Assembly: GCA_905182995.1 (NCBI GenBank)
Contig: CAJJDP010000110.1
Location: 327,315 to 391,314, forward strand
Length of the DNA stretch: 64,000 bases
Direction of reading: 5' to 3'
DNA from: Paramecium octaurelia
Taxonomy: Eukaryota; Ciliophora; Oligohymenophorea; Peniculida; Parameciidae
Positions within the stretch are counted from its first letter, which is position 1; each line of letters begins with the position of its first letter. The notes under the pieces were generated by a model. It was not told the origin of the DNA. It saw nothing but the letters and a program-made list of their open reading frames with translations, and did not search any database. A program made the translations under genes and the position numbers. This document shows positions 25,193 to 36,800 of the stretch, piece by piece.

Positions 25193-26115
25193 GACTTCTT
25201 TTTAAACAAAAAGTAGGCAACCATTTGGAATATTAAACGGAAGCAGAGCTAATTGGAATCTAAATTTGCTAAAGTAAATTTTGATATAAATTAAACAATT
25301 TATTAATAAACAATAGAATTAAGTTACCAAATTTGGATTCAAACTAAACTATTTTTAATAAGCAACATGACTAATGATTTAAAACTTATTAAAACTATTT
25401 TGAATACTCTCTTGTATCTTAGGTTACTTTATTATAAGTTAAATATTAAGCGATTAATTATTAATTGCCAATAAAGCTATTTTTGATAATGCAAAAATAT
25501 AACTATGTTTTAATGAAGCTTATAATGGATAAAATTTTCCAAAATTTCAAAATACAAGATTTATATCTAAAAATTTATCAATATATTTTTGAAGAAATTA
25601 TTTTCGAAAAACAAATCCAAAAAAATATCTTTTTAAATTGTATTTGTTTTTGATCTTTTCTAGTAACAAGTAAGTTGAGAGATATAATATTTAATTTTCG
25701 CCAACAATTATTGTCAGTAAATGTATGCATTTAAACATAATCTAAGATTTAAATTATCCTAATGTTAATTTAGTTGAATTTATAGAAATAAAACTGAGAT
25801 CTATTGGATGATTAATAGATTCAATTTAATCATTGTCGATCGAATTTTCTTTTTATCAATAGTATTTCATGTTGAAAATAATATTTCGAGACTATTTTAT
25901 AGATGTATTAAATTTTGATCATTTTTTCCAAATATTATTGTCATATGATATAACTAATACAGACCATAATTTAAGATTTCACTCGGCCAACCTCTTCAAA
26001 CATTAATTTTGCAACTGCTTTTCAACATCACTAAAATGTCCTAAGGATGTATAATTCTTAAATATAATTTTGGTGTGAGAAAATATATAACAGACCGAGG
26101 GAATTGAATAATGAT
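25193..26115. other. Spacer with one short open frame
   Basis: AT-rich. A plus-strand frame at 25465-25653 (62 codons, ending TGA; NYVLMKLIMDKIFQNFKIQ...) uses no TAA/TAG at all and begins at a TTG rather than an ATG. It could be a gene fragment or chance. Nothing else supported. Confidence 0.35.
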
Positions 26116-26569
26116 ATGTCTGATGACTTTTTAATCATATTTGATCAAGAAAACTTCTAAAATGCAATCAATAAATGGTAGTAAGATTTGGGAACTCCTG
26201 AATTAAAATTAGTACCAAAAACATTTGTTGGATATAATAAAGTGATGAGAAACGTAGCAAATCCAAATCATGTTTAATATGAAGCAGGACATATAACTCT
26301 ACAATTCGAAACTAGATTTAAAATAAATTAATTACAATGCTAGTATCTAGAATGTTCAACATAAGCATATGAAGGTGTAAATTAGGTAGTTGCAATTTAG
26401 AATAGTTTTAGGCAAAGTTTCAATTCTTAAAATACCTCTTGATCCATATTACTCAACCAAAAATCTAACTAAAATAGATTTCTTGATTGTACATTAGACT
26501 TATAAAATTGAAAATCAAAAAAATTAGTCTGTTCAATAACATTAGAGTTTATAAGTTATTTTCTAATGA
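26116..26569 (+). CDS. Small protein of unknown function, about 140 residues
   Basis: ATG at 26116-26118 (MSDDFLIIFDQENFQNAINK), TGA at 26567-26569. The first 85 residues and the last 50 are clearly protein-like but lie in frames one base apart around 26380-26420, where several GT...TAG combinations could give an intron; a 31-nt one with a GTG donor ending in AATAG joins them as EVLGKVSILKIPLDPYYS. The protein is soluble and rich in Asn/Gln, with no motif recognised. Start choice rests on the first ATG giving protein-like sequence. The intron assignment is inference; a frameshift is the alternative. Confidence 0.5.
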
Positions 26570-27252
26570 TACATATATTTACATTACTTTTCAACAATTA
26601 TTGACTATAGAATTAACTTAATTACTTCATTTAAATTATATTTAACTTTTTGATTTTTTTGAATTTGTTTTATTCTCTAAAAATACTATTGTATATTTAC
26701 TATTTATTTGATTCAGAAATTCCTTATTTGAATATGTGTATTATAATCTTTTATATAATTCTGATGATTCTATCCAGCGACACATCTAGAATAGAAGGAG
26801 ATAAAATTTAATATGAAAATAAAGTAATCACTAAGAAAATAACTCCATTTATACATTTAAATAAAATATAATCGTGGTTATAAAGATCTTTATTAAGGGC
26901 AATTTCTGCAAAATTCGAAGCGCCTTCATTTCGATTAACTGTTTTATAATTAATTTAAGATTGAAATTTAGTTAAAAGTGTCAGCTGAAATATTATTAAT
27001 TAAGATAGTAAGATCCTCAAATTGATTGAGATGTCGTACTTTTCATAATACTATTGCTATGAATTTCTTTTGAATTAAATTATAGATGATTGGGCAGTAT
27101 TATGATGCAATAGCTAAATTATGTGAAATATCATTTATATTGTACTTGCCTTCATGATTAACAATTTATAATAAGACATTTTTTTTTATCAAAGAGGTGA
27201 AAATGCCATACTGAATTAATTATATTTAATTGATATTGTATATTGTTCATAA
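26570..27252. other. Intergenic spacer (right part duplicated)
   Basis: AT-rich, no gene seen. From 26818 on it is repeated at 28222-28656 because of the contig join. Confidence 0.5.
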
Positions 27253-28220
27253 TCAATATTTTTTCTATTGTATTTAGTTTTCTAAAATGAAACTACCTTT
27301 GGATTTGAACAAATATCTTAAATCAAAGCCTTACTAAGTAACAAATTTTCCTTTCAAAATTAATGCACCTTTAGCTTGCAAAATTTAGTTTTTACATTTT
27401 CTGAGTATTACATGATCAATGTTAGAATAAAAATAAATACCATTTTATAAAATGGATGGACTCTAAAGTGGCATTTCAAACTAACTAATAAGGCCATTAA
27501 AAATATTATCCTGAGGTAAAATTTCTATTGCTGTATTAACATCCCACAAACGGATCGAGTGATCATCAATACTGAATGCTAATGTAGTACCATCACGAGA
27601 GAAGCAGAATGATTTAACTTATTCAGAATGACCATCTATCTTAGCTTTTTATTATCCTGTCTTAACATCCCATAAACGGATAGAGTTATCAATACTACCA
27701 GATGCTAATATAGTGCCATCTGGAGAAAAACAGACCTATAGAATTCCATTTAAATGAGCATTAAATTTGGCTATTTATTAACTTGTCTTACCACCCTATA
27801 TACAAATATATTTATCTAAACTATCAGGTGCTATTGTAGTAACATTAGATTAGAAAGAGACTGACATAGCTTCTATGGCTTACCCAGCTATTTCGGCTTT
27901 TTATTGTCCTGTCTTAACATCCCATAAACATATAGATTAGTCTTTACTACCAGATGCTAATATAGTACCATCAGGAGAGAAACAGACTGATAGTACTCCA
28001 CTTGAATGACCATTAAATTTGACTATTTATTATCTTGTCTTAACATCCCATAAACGAATAGACTTATCTAAACTACCAGAAGCTAATGTATTGCTATTAG
28101 GAGAGAAACATAATGAAAAAACACATCCTTAATGACCTCTTAAATTGACAATTTATTATCGTGTCATAAACTCCCATAAATAAATAGAGTTATCTGAACA
28201 ACCTGATGCTAATTTATTAC
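26818..28220. repeat. Copy A of a 1403-bp duplication flanking a single N
   Basis: Same sequence as 28222-29624. The N is at 28221. Copy A ends abruptly inside a WD40 coding repeat, and copy B continues into the rest of the gene. It is interpreted as unmerged contig overlap. Confidence 0.9.
27253..28220 (-). CDS. WD40 gene 3' part, duplicate (artefactual) copy
   Basis: C-terminal WD40 repeats identical to those of the gene at 28657-30813, with TGA at 27253-27255 and the 5' side cut by the N at 28221. It should not be counted as a second gene unless independent reads show a true duplication. Confidence 0.7.
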
Positions 28221-28221
28221 N
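28221..28221. other. Single-N contig join
   Basis: One N separating two identical 1403-bp segments. Confidence 0.85.
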
Positions 28222-29624
28222 AATAAAGTAATCACTAAGAAAATAACTCCATTTATACATTTAAATAAAATATAATCGTGGTTATAAAGATCTTTATTAA
28301 GGGCAATTTCTGCAAAATTCGAAGCGCCTTCATTTCGATTAACTGTTTTATAATTAATTTAAGATTGAAATTTAGTTAAAAGTGTCAGCTGAAATATTAT
28401 TAATTAAGATAGTAAGATCCTCAAATTGATTGAGATGTCGTACTTTTCATAATACTATTGCTATGAATTTCTTTTGAATTAAATTATAGATGATTGGGCA
28501 GTATTATGATGCAATAGCTAAATTATGTGAAATATCATTTATATTGTACTTGCCTTCATGATTAACAATTTATAATAAGACATTTTTTTTTATCAAAGAG
28601 GTGAAAATGCCATACTGAATTAATTATATTTAATTGATATTGTATATTGTTCATAATCAATATTTTTTCTATTGTATTTAGTTTTCTAAAATGAAACTAC
28701 CTTTGGATTTGAACAAATATCTTAAATCAAAGCCTTACTAAGTAACAAATTTTCCTTTCAAAATTAATGCACCTTTAGCTTGCAAAATTTAGTTTTTACA
28801 TTTTCTGAGTATTACATGATCAATGTTAGAATAAAAATAAATACCATTTTATAAAATGGATGGACTCTAAAGTGGCATTTCAAACTAACTAATAAGGCCA
28901 TTAAAAATATTATCCTGAGGTAAAATTTCTATTGCTGTATTAACATCCCACAAACGGATCGAGTGATCATCAATACTGAATGCTAATGTAGTACCATCAC
29001 GAGAGAAGCAGAATGATTTAACTTATTCAGAATGACCATCTATCTTAGCTTTTTATTATCCTGTCTTAACATCCCATAAACGGATAGAGTTATCAATACT
29101 ACCAGATGCTAATATAGTGCCATCTGGAGAAAAACAGACCTATAGAATTCCATTTAAATGAGCATTAAATTTGGCTATTTATTAACTTGTCTTACCACCC
29201 TATATACAAATATATTTATCTAAACTATCAGGTGCTATTGTAGTAACATTAGATTAGAAAGAGACTGACATAGCTTCTATGGCTTACCCAGCTATTTCGG
29301 CTTTTTATTGTCCTGTCTTAACATCCCATAAACATATAGATTAGTCTTTACTACCAGATGCTAATATAGTACCATCAGGAGAGAAACAGACTGATAGTAC
29401 TCCACTTGAATGACCATTAAATTTGACTATTTATTATCTTGTCTTAACATCCCATAAACGAATAGACTTATCTAAACTACCAGAAGCTAATGTATTGCTA
29501 TTAGGAGAGAAACATAATGAAAAAACACATCCTTAATGACCTCTTAAATTGACAATTTATTATCGTGTCATAAACTCCCATAAATAAATAGAGTTATCTG
29601 AACAACCTGATGCTAATTTATTAC
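28222..29624. repeat. Copy B of the 1403-bp duplication
   Basis: Matches 26818-28220 base for base as far as I can read. Confidence 0.9.
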
Positions 29625-30813
29625 AATCAGGAGAGAAACAGACTGACCATACCTCTTGATAATTACTTCTTGCTGCTACATATGATTCTATCAATTATCC
29701 TGTCTTAACATCCCATAATCTGATAGAGTTGAGATCACTACAGGAAGCTAATGTAGTACCATCAGGAGAGAAACAAATTGATTTAAAATGACAGTCTAAA
29801 TGGGCTTTTAATTATCCTGTCTTAACATCCCATAAACAAATAGATTAGTCTTTACTACCAGATGCTAATATAGTACCATCAGGAGAGAAACAGACACAAT
29901 TAACATACTCTTGACCATTTAATTTCAAAATTTATTTCCCTTTTTTAAGATTCCATATAGACACAAATTTGCCATTACAAGAAGCTATTGTAGTACCATT
30001 TGGCGAGAAGAATACAGAACATACTTTATTCTCTCCTTCTAACATAGAAATTATTTTTCCTGTTCTAACCTCCCATAAACGAATGGATTTATCATCACTG
30101 CAAGAAGCAAATGACTTTCCATCTGGAGAAAAGGAAATTGAATTGACACTTCCATGATGACCTTTTAATTGATTTAACTCATTTATTCTTAAATTCCTCC
30201 ATTTGCAATTAAATAATTTGGCTTAATTTAAAATCATTCCACTTATAATAACTTAATCAAATTCAGATCCACTTAAGTCACATCTCACTAAATTTGCTCC
30301 GATTAAAGAGGTATTCTTAATCCTAATATTTTCAAAATTTTGATTTCTCAAGTCTGTCTTCATTTCAACTAATAAATGAAGAGAATTAGATCCACTTTAG
30401 ATGAATCTATAATCTATTCTTGTGAGATTTACTAGAAATCTAAAAAAATTGATAATCTTCGCTTAATTTGATATCTTAGTAATAAGAATATCTTTATTCT
30501 CTTTGTCAAAATTTGCAAAATAGTTTATTTTATTAAAGTCATGCTTATCTATTTTTTGGAGAACGCTGATAATTTTTTTAATGTTTTTTTTCAAAGCATC
30601 TAATTTCCACCACTTATCAAAATGCTATAAATCGTCTTATACAAAAATATCATCATTAGTGTCAATCTAATTAGAATATTTTGAAAGAAATTTTAGAGAA
30701 TCTGAAACCTTTTTCTATAAGAGTATTTCAGTTACAAAATTGAATGTTTACTTATCTATATCTCCAAAGGTTTATAACATCTCAAGCAAATCACTTATCT
30801 AATTTTGAGACAT
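28657..30813 (-). CDS. Pentapeptide-like plus WD40-repeat protein
   Basis: One uninterrupted frame of 719 codons, ATG at 30811-30813 ([18 protein letters not shown]), TGA at 28657-28659, no intron. Residues 1-150 are helical and charged. About residues 155-200 contain a short pentapeptide-like stretch ([19 protein letters not shown]). From about residue 220 there are roughly ten WD40 repeats of 41-42 residues with very regular SPDGTxLASGSxDxSIRLWD signatures (for example [36 protein letters not shown]). After the last blade is a 100-residue tail ([14 protein letters not shown]...). A WD40 propeller this regular suggests a protein-binding scaffold; the repeats are similar at DNA level, implying recent expansion. 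It is the last gene before the telomere and is transcribed away from it. The 3' half also occurs as an artefactual duplicate. Confidence 0.88.
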
Positions 30814-31486
30814 TTTATTTTATTTTTTTTTTTATAATTTCTATTAATTTATTTTGAAATTTTTGCTCTCAACCAAAAAAACAATATCTTTCAGAGATTT
30901 TTTAGAAAGAAAATCATACTTGTAAAGATTTTTGTTAAAGAAAATAAGAACACAACTCACATAATTGTACATAGCTTTATTTTTCATGAATATAGAATAA
31001 ACAACTCTCCCAAAAAAGCAATGGGATTTCTCAGTTAAACAGTCAATACCATAATCATTAGATCAGCTTCATTATCAACATCAAAATAGATTTATAACTT
31101 ATTCTAATCCTTTTTTCCTGTTATACTATTGTGAAAGATAATTATTTCAGATAAGGAAAGTTTGGAGTGGTGGACGAATTCTACAGAATGAATGAGCCTT
31201 GGTTAAATAGTTTATTTAGATTGTATTCATTTCTCAGAATTTGTAAACTTAGTAGTGTTTACTTTAGTTGTTACATAATTAAAAATTATAAATTTGGGAT
31301 AAATTATTAGGGGTATTTTTTGGAAATCCAGTTAGTTTCTACATACACTATTTAAAGAGTTTCCTTAACTTATTGTATAAGTTGTAGTATTTTTGGGTAA
31401 GGTTGGCTTCAATTTTAGATTTTTTCCATAAATCAGCAAATAGGTAGATATTCTTAGTTGTTCTCAAAAAATTATCAGAGATTCCG
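30814..31486. other. Subtelomeric spacer with a possible transposase scrap
   Basis: About 670 bp between the last gene start and the telomere. On the minus strand near 31370-31435 the sequence resembles the region at 16740-16830 (shared KIEANLT-like reading and the GGGTAAGGTT...TTGCTTC/TTGGCTTC plus-strand string), so it may hold a second fragment of the same Tc1/mariner-type element. Otherwise no gene is seen. Confidence 0.4.
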
Positions 31487-31534
31487 TTGGGTTTGGGGTT
31501 GGGTTTGGGGTTGGGGTTGGGTTTGGGGTTTGGG
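31487..31534 (+). repeat. Telomeric repeats, mixed GGGGTT and GGGTTT
   Basis: Begins TTGGGTTTGGGG and continues with irregular alternation of G4T2 and G3T3 units to the edge of the N gap. The mixture is characteristic of Paramecium telomerase products. The G-rich strand runs 5' to 3' toward the gap, which is the right orientation for the right-hand end of a chromosome, so the left contig appears to end in an added telomere. Confidence 0.9.
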
Positions 31535-32385
31535 NNNNNNNNNNNNNNNNNNNNNNNNNNNNNNNNNNNNNNNNNNNNNNNNNNNNNNNNNNNNNNNNNN
31601 NNNNNNNNNNNNNNNNNNNNNNNNNNNNNNNNNNNNNNNNNNNNNNNNNNNNNNNNNNNNNNNNNNNNNNNNNNNNNNNNNNNNNNNNNNNNNNNNNNNN
31701 NNNNNNNNNNNNNNNNNNNNNNNNNNNNNNNNNNNNNNNNNNNNNNNNNNNNNNNNNNNNNNNNNNNNNNNNNNNNNNNNNNNNNNNNNNNNNNNNNNNN
31801 NNNNNNNNNNNNNNNNNNNNNNNNNNNNNNNNNNNNNNNNNNNNNNNNNNNNNNNNNNNNNNNNNNNNNNNNNNNNNNNNNNNNNNNNNNNNNNNNNNNN
31901 NNNNNNNNNNNNNNNNNNNNNNNNNNNNNNNNNNNNNNNNNNNNNNNNNNNNNNNNNNNNNNNNNNNNNNNNNNNNNNNNNNNNNNNNNNNNNNNNNNNN
32001 NNNNNNNNNNNNNNNNNNNNNNNNNNNNNNNNNNNNNNNNNNNNNNNNNNNNNNNNNNNNNNNNNNNNNNNNNNNNNNNNNNNNNNNNNNNNNNNNNNNN
32101 NNNNNNNNNNNNNNNNNNNNNNNNNNNNNNNNNNNNNNNNNNNNNNNNNNNNNNNNNNNNNNNNNNNNNNNNNNNNNNNNNNNNNNNNNNNNNNNNNNNN
32201 NNNNNNNNNNNNNNNNNNNNNNNNNNNNNNNNNNNNNNNNNNNNNNNNNNNNNNNNNNNNNNNNNNNNNNNNNNNNNNNNNNNNNNNNNNNNNNNNNNNN
32301 NNNNNNNNNNNNNNNNNNNNNNNNNNNNNNNNNNNNNNNNNNNNNNNNNNNNNNNNNNNNNNNNNNNNNNNNNNNNNNNNNNNNN
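31535..32385. other. Assembly gap of 851 N
   Basis: Unsequenced. It lies between a telomere-capped contig end and a new contig. Reading frames that appear to run across it are meaningless. Confidence 0.98.
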
Positions 32386-32450
32386 CCCTCCGGCCGTAAT
32401 GGCTAGGAAAATTTATCCATACTCCGGCCATATTGGTGAATTTGAAAATT
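32386..32450. repeat. GC-rich imperfect direct repeat at the contig start
   Basis: Two related units: CTCCGGCCGTAATGGC then AAAATTT, and CTCCGGCCATATTGG then GAAAATTT, about 35 nt apart. Such GC-rich units are rare in this DNA, and more copies may lie in the gap. The first unit also resembles an SfiI cDNA-adaptor site. Confidence 0.5.
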
Positions 32451-33075
32451 TCTAATTTCTAATGGATATTCAATTTTTCTTTAAAATAAGGACAACGTAA
32501 TGCCTTAATTAAAACTAACCTTTTGAATTACGCTTTTATTCTACTGGCTGAGCTTATGAAAATACCTTTTTTTGGTACTTTGTAACAAGGCGTAATTATC
32601 CTCAAATACCTTTTTTTGGATTTTACTTCAAGAAGAATATATATATTGTATTACAATTTCTTTATTCTTCAGAATAAATTAATAAATTGAATGAAAGTTT
32701 GGTTTCAATTACATTATAATGATAATATTGTGGTTGGTGTTGGAAAAAGAATAGACAATTAAACTTTAACCTTAAAAAGTTTATTGTTTGCTTTTATTTT
32801 AAATTCAGGTGTATACTTTCTTGTTCAATCATTTTATTAAATATAACTGTTTAGGTTATAAAATTTCACCATGCTTCACAAAAGATATTAAATAATTCTA
32901 TTTTTTATTTTTTTAAAATGTCATGCAAGCTGTTATGATTATAGGTTCAATCATAAATAATGAAGTATTTCTTATTCTAACCAATTCTTTTGTTTTCATT
33001 CAACGACACTAAAGATTTTTAGTTAAGGTACTTGGAATACAGAATAATCTTTTTCCTTCTCTAATAATTAAAGCT
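32451..33075. other. Spacer after the gap
   Basis: AT-rich, no gene recognised. A 15-nt string, AAATACCTTTTTTTGG, occurs twice, near 32564 and 32605. Confidence 0.45.
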
Positions 33076-33780
33076 TCAATTTTTAATCCAATTCCAATAT
33101 AAACAGAAGAAGTTTACTATCAATTATTTGAGTATTTTATATTTATTTGTTTTACATACGTCTAAGAACAAATATTCGAATTATAACTTTCCTTTTTCAA
33201 TTATATTCTTTTCCTACTTTAATTTTTCTTATTAATCAATGCTTAAATGAAACATTAGATTTGCTATCAACTTTGCTAGAATAAAAATTTAAGATTGTTG
33301 AAAAGCAGAAAATTATTGCAGATCCTTTTTAGAGAAATATTGGTGGCTTTTGTGGAAGTATACGATCCGAATTGAGGAATCAGAATTGATTAAGCCTCTT
33401 TTTGGTTTAGAATTTCTCAGTTCATCAAATTCTCTACTTTTCCTCACATAATACTTATCCAAAACTCTTCCTCTCTTAAAGCCATTCAAAACTGACTAAA
33501 ATTCTCTGTCTCTATGGAATGACTCTTAAATAAAGAAATTCTTCTACCAAATTGAGATTCTCTTTATTTGCATTTTTAATATTTGTCTCTATAGGATACC
33601 AGATATTTTTAAAACTACATTCAAAACCTAAATGTTAATTAAGTATTATAAAAAATTTGGCTTTCAAAACAGCTGCAAAAATTCTTAATTGCGCAATAAC
33701 AAGATCAACATCACTCCTTGTTAGGGGCCATTAAGTTTATATATAGACAAATAACACTAGAAGTGATTAATTTAAGTAAA
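33076..33780 (-). pseudogene. Unrecognised basic protein remnant
   Basis: One minus frame runs from ATG 33571-33573 to TGA 33076-33078 with convincing protein (NGFKRGRVLDKYYVRKSREF, RGLINSDSSIRIVYFHKS). Upstream, in another frame, there is equally protein-like sequence (DVDLVIAQLRIFAAVLKAKF, NLVEEFLYLRVIPQRQRILV) overlapping it and ending at a TGA near 33430. The simplest reading is one gene with a frameshift. The family is not recognised. Confidence 0.35.
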
Positions 33781-33846
33781 TCACTTTTTTTGTAAATATA
33801 TACTGACAAAATATTATTGAATCCTTTATATGAATATGATAATGTT

Positions 33847-36800
33847 TCATAACTTTGATAGTTACCAAGTTATTTAAGCATTCTGACCCAAACCCATTTC
33901 CTATGCAGTAAAATAAAAGTATTTGGCTTCTGAACTTCTACGTAATTTAACTAATGAATCAGCTAAAAATAAATTAAAGATAAATTTACCTTTATATTTT
34001 AATCTAAAAGCAGTAGGATTTATTTTAAGTGCTCGTTCAAAATTTGAGAGTGCATCCATGTGTTTCTATAATTTTTGTAGGATTAAACCTTAATAACAAA
34101 TATCATTACCTTTATTATCAAAAGCCCAATCAAATTTAGGGTCAATAGATGTTGCTCTATCATAACATGCAATTGCTTGTTCATATTGATTTAAATTGTA
34201 TAATGCGAGACCTAAATATTATTATTTAACAATTAATTACCCTTGCAATTCCATGCATTAACATCTTTAGGGTTAATAGATATTGCTTCATTGTAACATT
34301 CAATTGAGTCTTAGTAATAATTTAAATTGCATAATGCATTACCTATATATATATATTTACAATAAATTACCCTTGTTGTACCATATTTTAGCATCTGAAG
34401 AATTTATAGATATTGCCTCATTATAACATTCGATTGAATCTTAGTATTGATTTAAATTGAATAATGCATTACCTATAAATTAATGTTTAACAATAAATAC
34501 CCTTGCAAACCCATGTTTAATCGTCTTTAGGGTTAATAGATATTGCTTTATTGTAACATTCAATTGAATCTTAGTATTGTTTTAAATTGAATAATGCATT
34601 ACCTATAAATTAATGTTTAACAATAAATACCCTTGCAAACCCATGTTTAATCGTCTTTAGGGTTAATAGATATTGCTTTATTGTAACATTCAATTGAATC
34701 TTAGTATTGTTTTAAATTGAATAATGCATTACCTATAAATTAATGTTTAACAATAAATACCCTTGCAAACCCATGTTTAATCGTCTTTAGGGTTAATAGA
34801 TATTGCTTTATTGTAACATTCAATTGAATCTTAGTATTGTTTTAAATTGAATAATGCATTACCTATAAATTAATGTTTAACAATAAATACCCTTGCAAAC
34901 CCATGTTTAATCGTCTTTAGGGTTAATAGATATTGCTTTATTGTAACATTCAATTGAATCTTAGTATTGTTTTAAATTGAATAATGCATTACCTATAAAT
35001 TAATGTTTAACAATAAATACCCTTGCAAACCCATGTTTAATCGTCTTTAGGGTTAATAGATATTGCTTTATTGTAACATTCAATTGAATCTTAGTATTGT
35101 TTTAAATTGAATAATGCATTACCTATAAATTAATGTTTAACAATAAATACCCTTGCAAACCCATGTTTAATCGTCTTTAGGGTTAATAGATATTGCTTTA
35201 TTGTAACATTCAATTGAATCTTAGTATTGTTTTAAATTGAATAATGCATTACCTATAAATTAATGTTTAACAATAAATACCCTTGCAAACCCATGTTTAA
35301 TCGTCTTTAGGGTTAATAGATATTGCTTTATTGTAACATTCAATTGAATCTTAGTATTGTTTTAAATTGAATAATGCATTACCTATAAATTAATGTTTAA
35401 CAATAAATACCCTTGCAAACCCATGTTTAATCGTCTTTAGGGTTAATAGATATTGCTTTATTGTAACATTCAATTGAATCTTAGTATTGTTTTAAATTGA
35501 ATAATGCATTACCTATAAATTAATGTTTAACAATAAATACCCTTGCAAACCCATGTTTAATCGTCTTTAGGGTTAATAGATATTGCTTTATTGTAACATT
35601 CAATTGAATCTTAGTATTGTTTTAAATTGAATAATGCATTACCTATAAATTAATGTTTAACAATAAATACCCTTGCAAACCCATGTTTAATCGTCTTTAG
35701 GGTTAATAGATATTGCTTTATTGTAACATTCAATTGAATCTTAGTATTGTTTTAAATTGAATAATGCATTACCTATAAATTAATGTTTAACAATAAATAC
35801 CCTTGCAAACCCATGTTTAATCGTCTTTAGGGTTAATAGATATTGCTTTATTGTAACATTCAATTGAATCTTAGTATTGTTTTAAATTGAATAATGCATT
35901 ACCTATAAATTAATGTTTAACAATAAATACCCTTGCAAACCCATGTTTAATCGTCTTTAGGGTTAATAGATATTGCTTTATTGTAACATTCAATTGAATC
36001 TTAGTATTGTTTTAAATTGAATAATGCATTACCTATAAATTAATGTTTAACAATAAATACCCTTGCAAACCCATGTTTAATCGTCTTTAGGGTTAATAGA
36101 TATTGCTTTATTGTAACATTCAATTGAATCTTAGTATTGTTTTAAATTGAATAATGCATTACCTATAAATTAATGTTTAACAATAAATACCCTTGCAAAC
36201 CCATGTTTAATCGTCTTTAGGGTTAATAGATATTGCTTTATTGTAACATTCAATTGAATCTTAGTATTGTTTTAAATTGAATAATGCATTACCTATAAAT
36301 TAATGTTTAACAATAAATACCCTTGCAAACCCATGTTTAATCGTCTTTAGGGTTAATAGATATTGCTTTATTGTAACATTCAATTGAATCTTAGTATTGT
36401 TTTAAATTGAATAATGCATTACNTAACATTCGATTGAATCTTAGTATTGTTTTAAATTGAATAATGCAATACCTATAAATTAATGTTTAACAATAAATAC
36501 CCTTGCAAACCCATGTTTAATCGTCTTTAGGGTTAATAGATATTGCTTCATTGTAACATTCAATTGAGTCTTAGTAATAATTTAAATTGCATAATGCATT
36601 ACCTATATATATATATTTACAATAAATTACCCTTGTTGTACCATATTTTAGCATCTGAAGAATTTATAGATATTGCCTCATTATAACATTCGATTGAATC
36701 TTAGTATTGTTTTAAATTGAATAATGCAATACCTATAAATTAATGTTTAACAATAAATACCCTTGCAAACCCATGTTTAATCGTCTTTAGGGTTAATAGA

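Noticed and set aside
29969..30157. A plus-strand small gene
   Set aside because: It is the antisense shadow of the WD40 repeats.
31487..31534. An interstitial telomeric repeat from chromosome fusion
   Set aside because: It runs directly into an assembly gap in the orientation of a chromosome end; a new telomere at a contig end is simpler. Head-to-head repeats were not seen.
31458..32455. Long apparent reading frames on both strands across 31.5-32.4 kb
   Set aside because: They consist almost entirely of N; the ends are only telomere repeat and gap-edge sequence.
34451..36422. A CRISPR-like or satellite array because of the regular 130-bp period
   Set aside because: The units encode a TPR exon with splice signals, there are no variable spacers, and the organism is a eukaryote.
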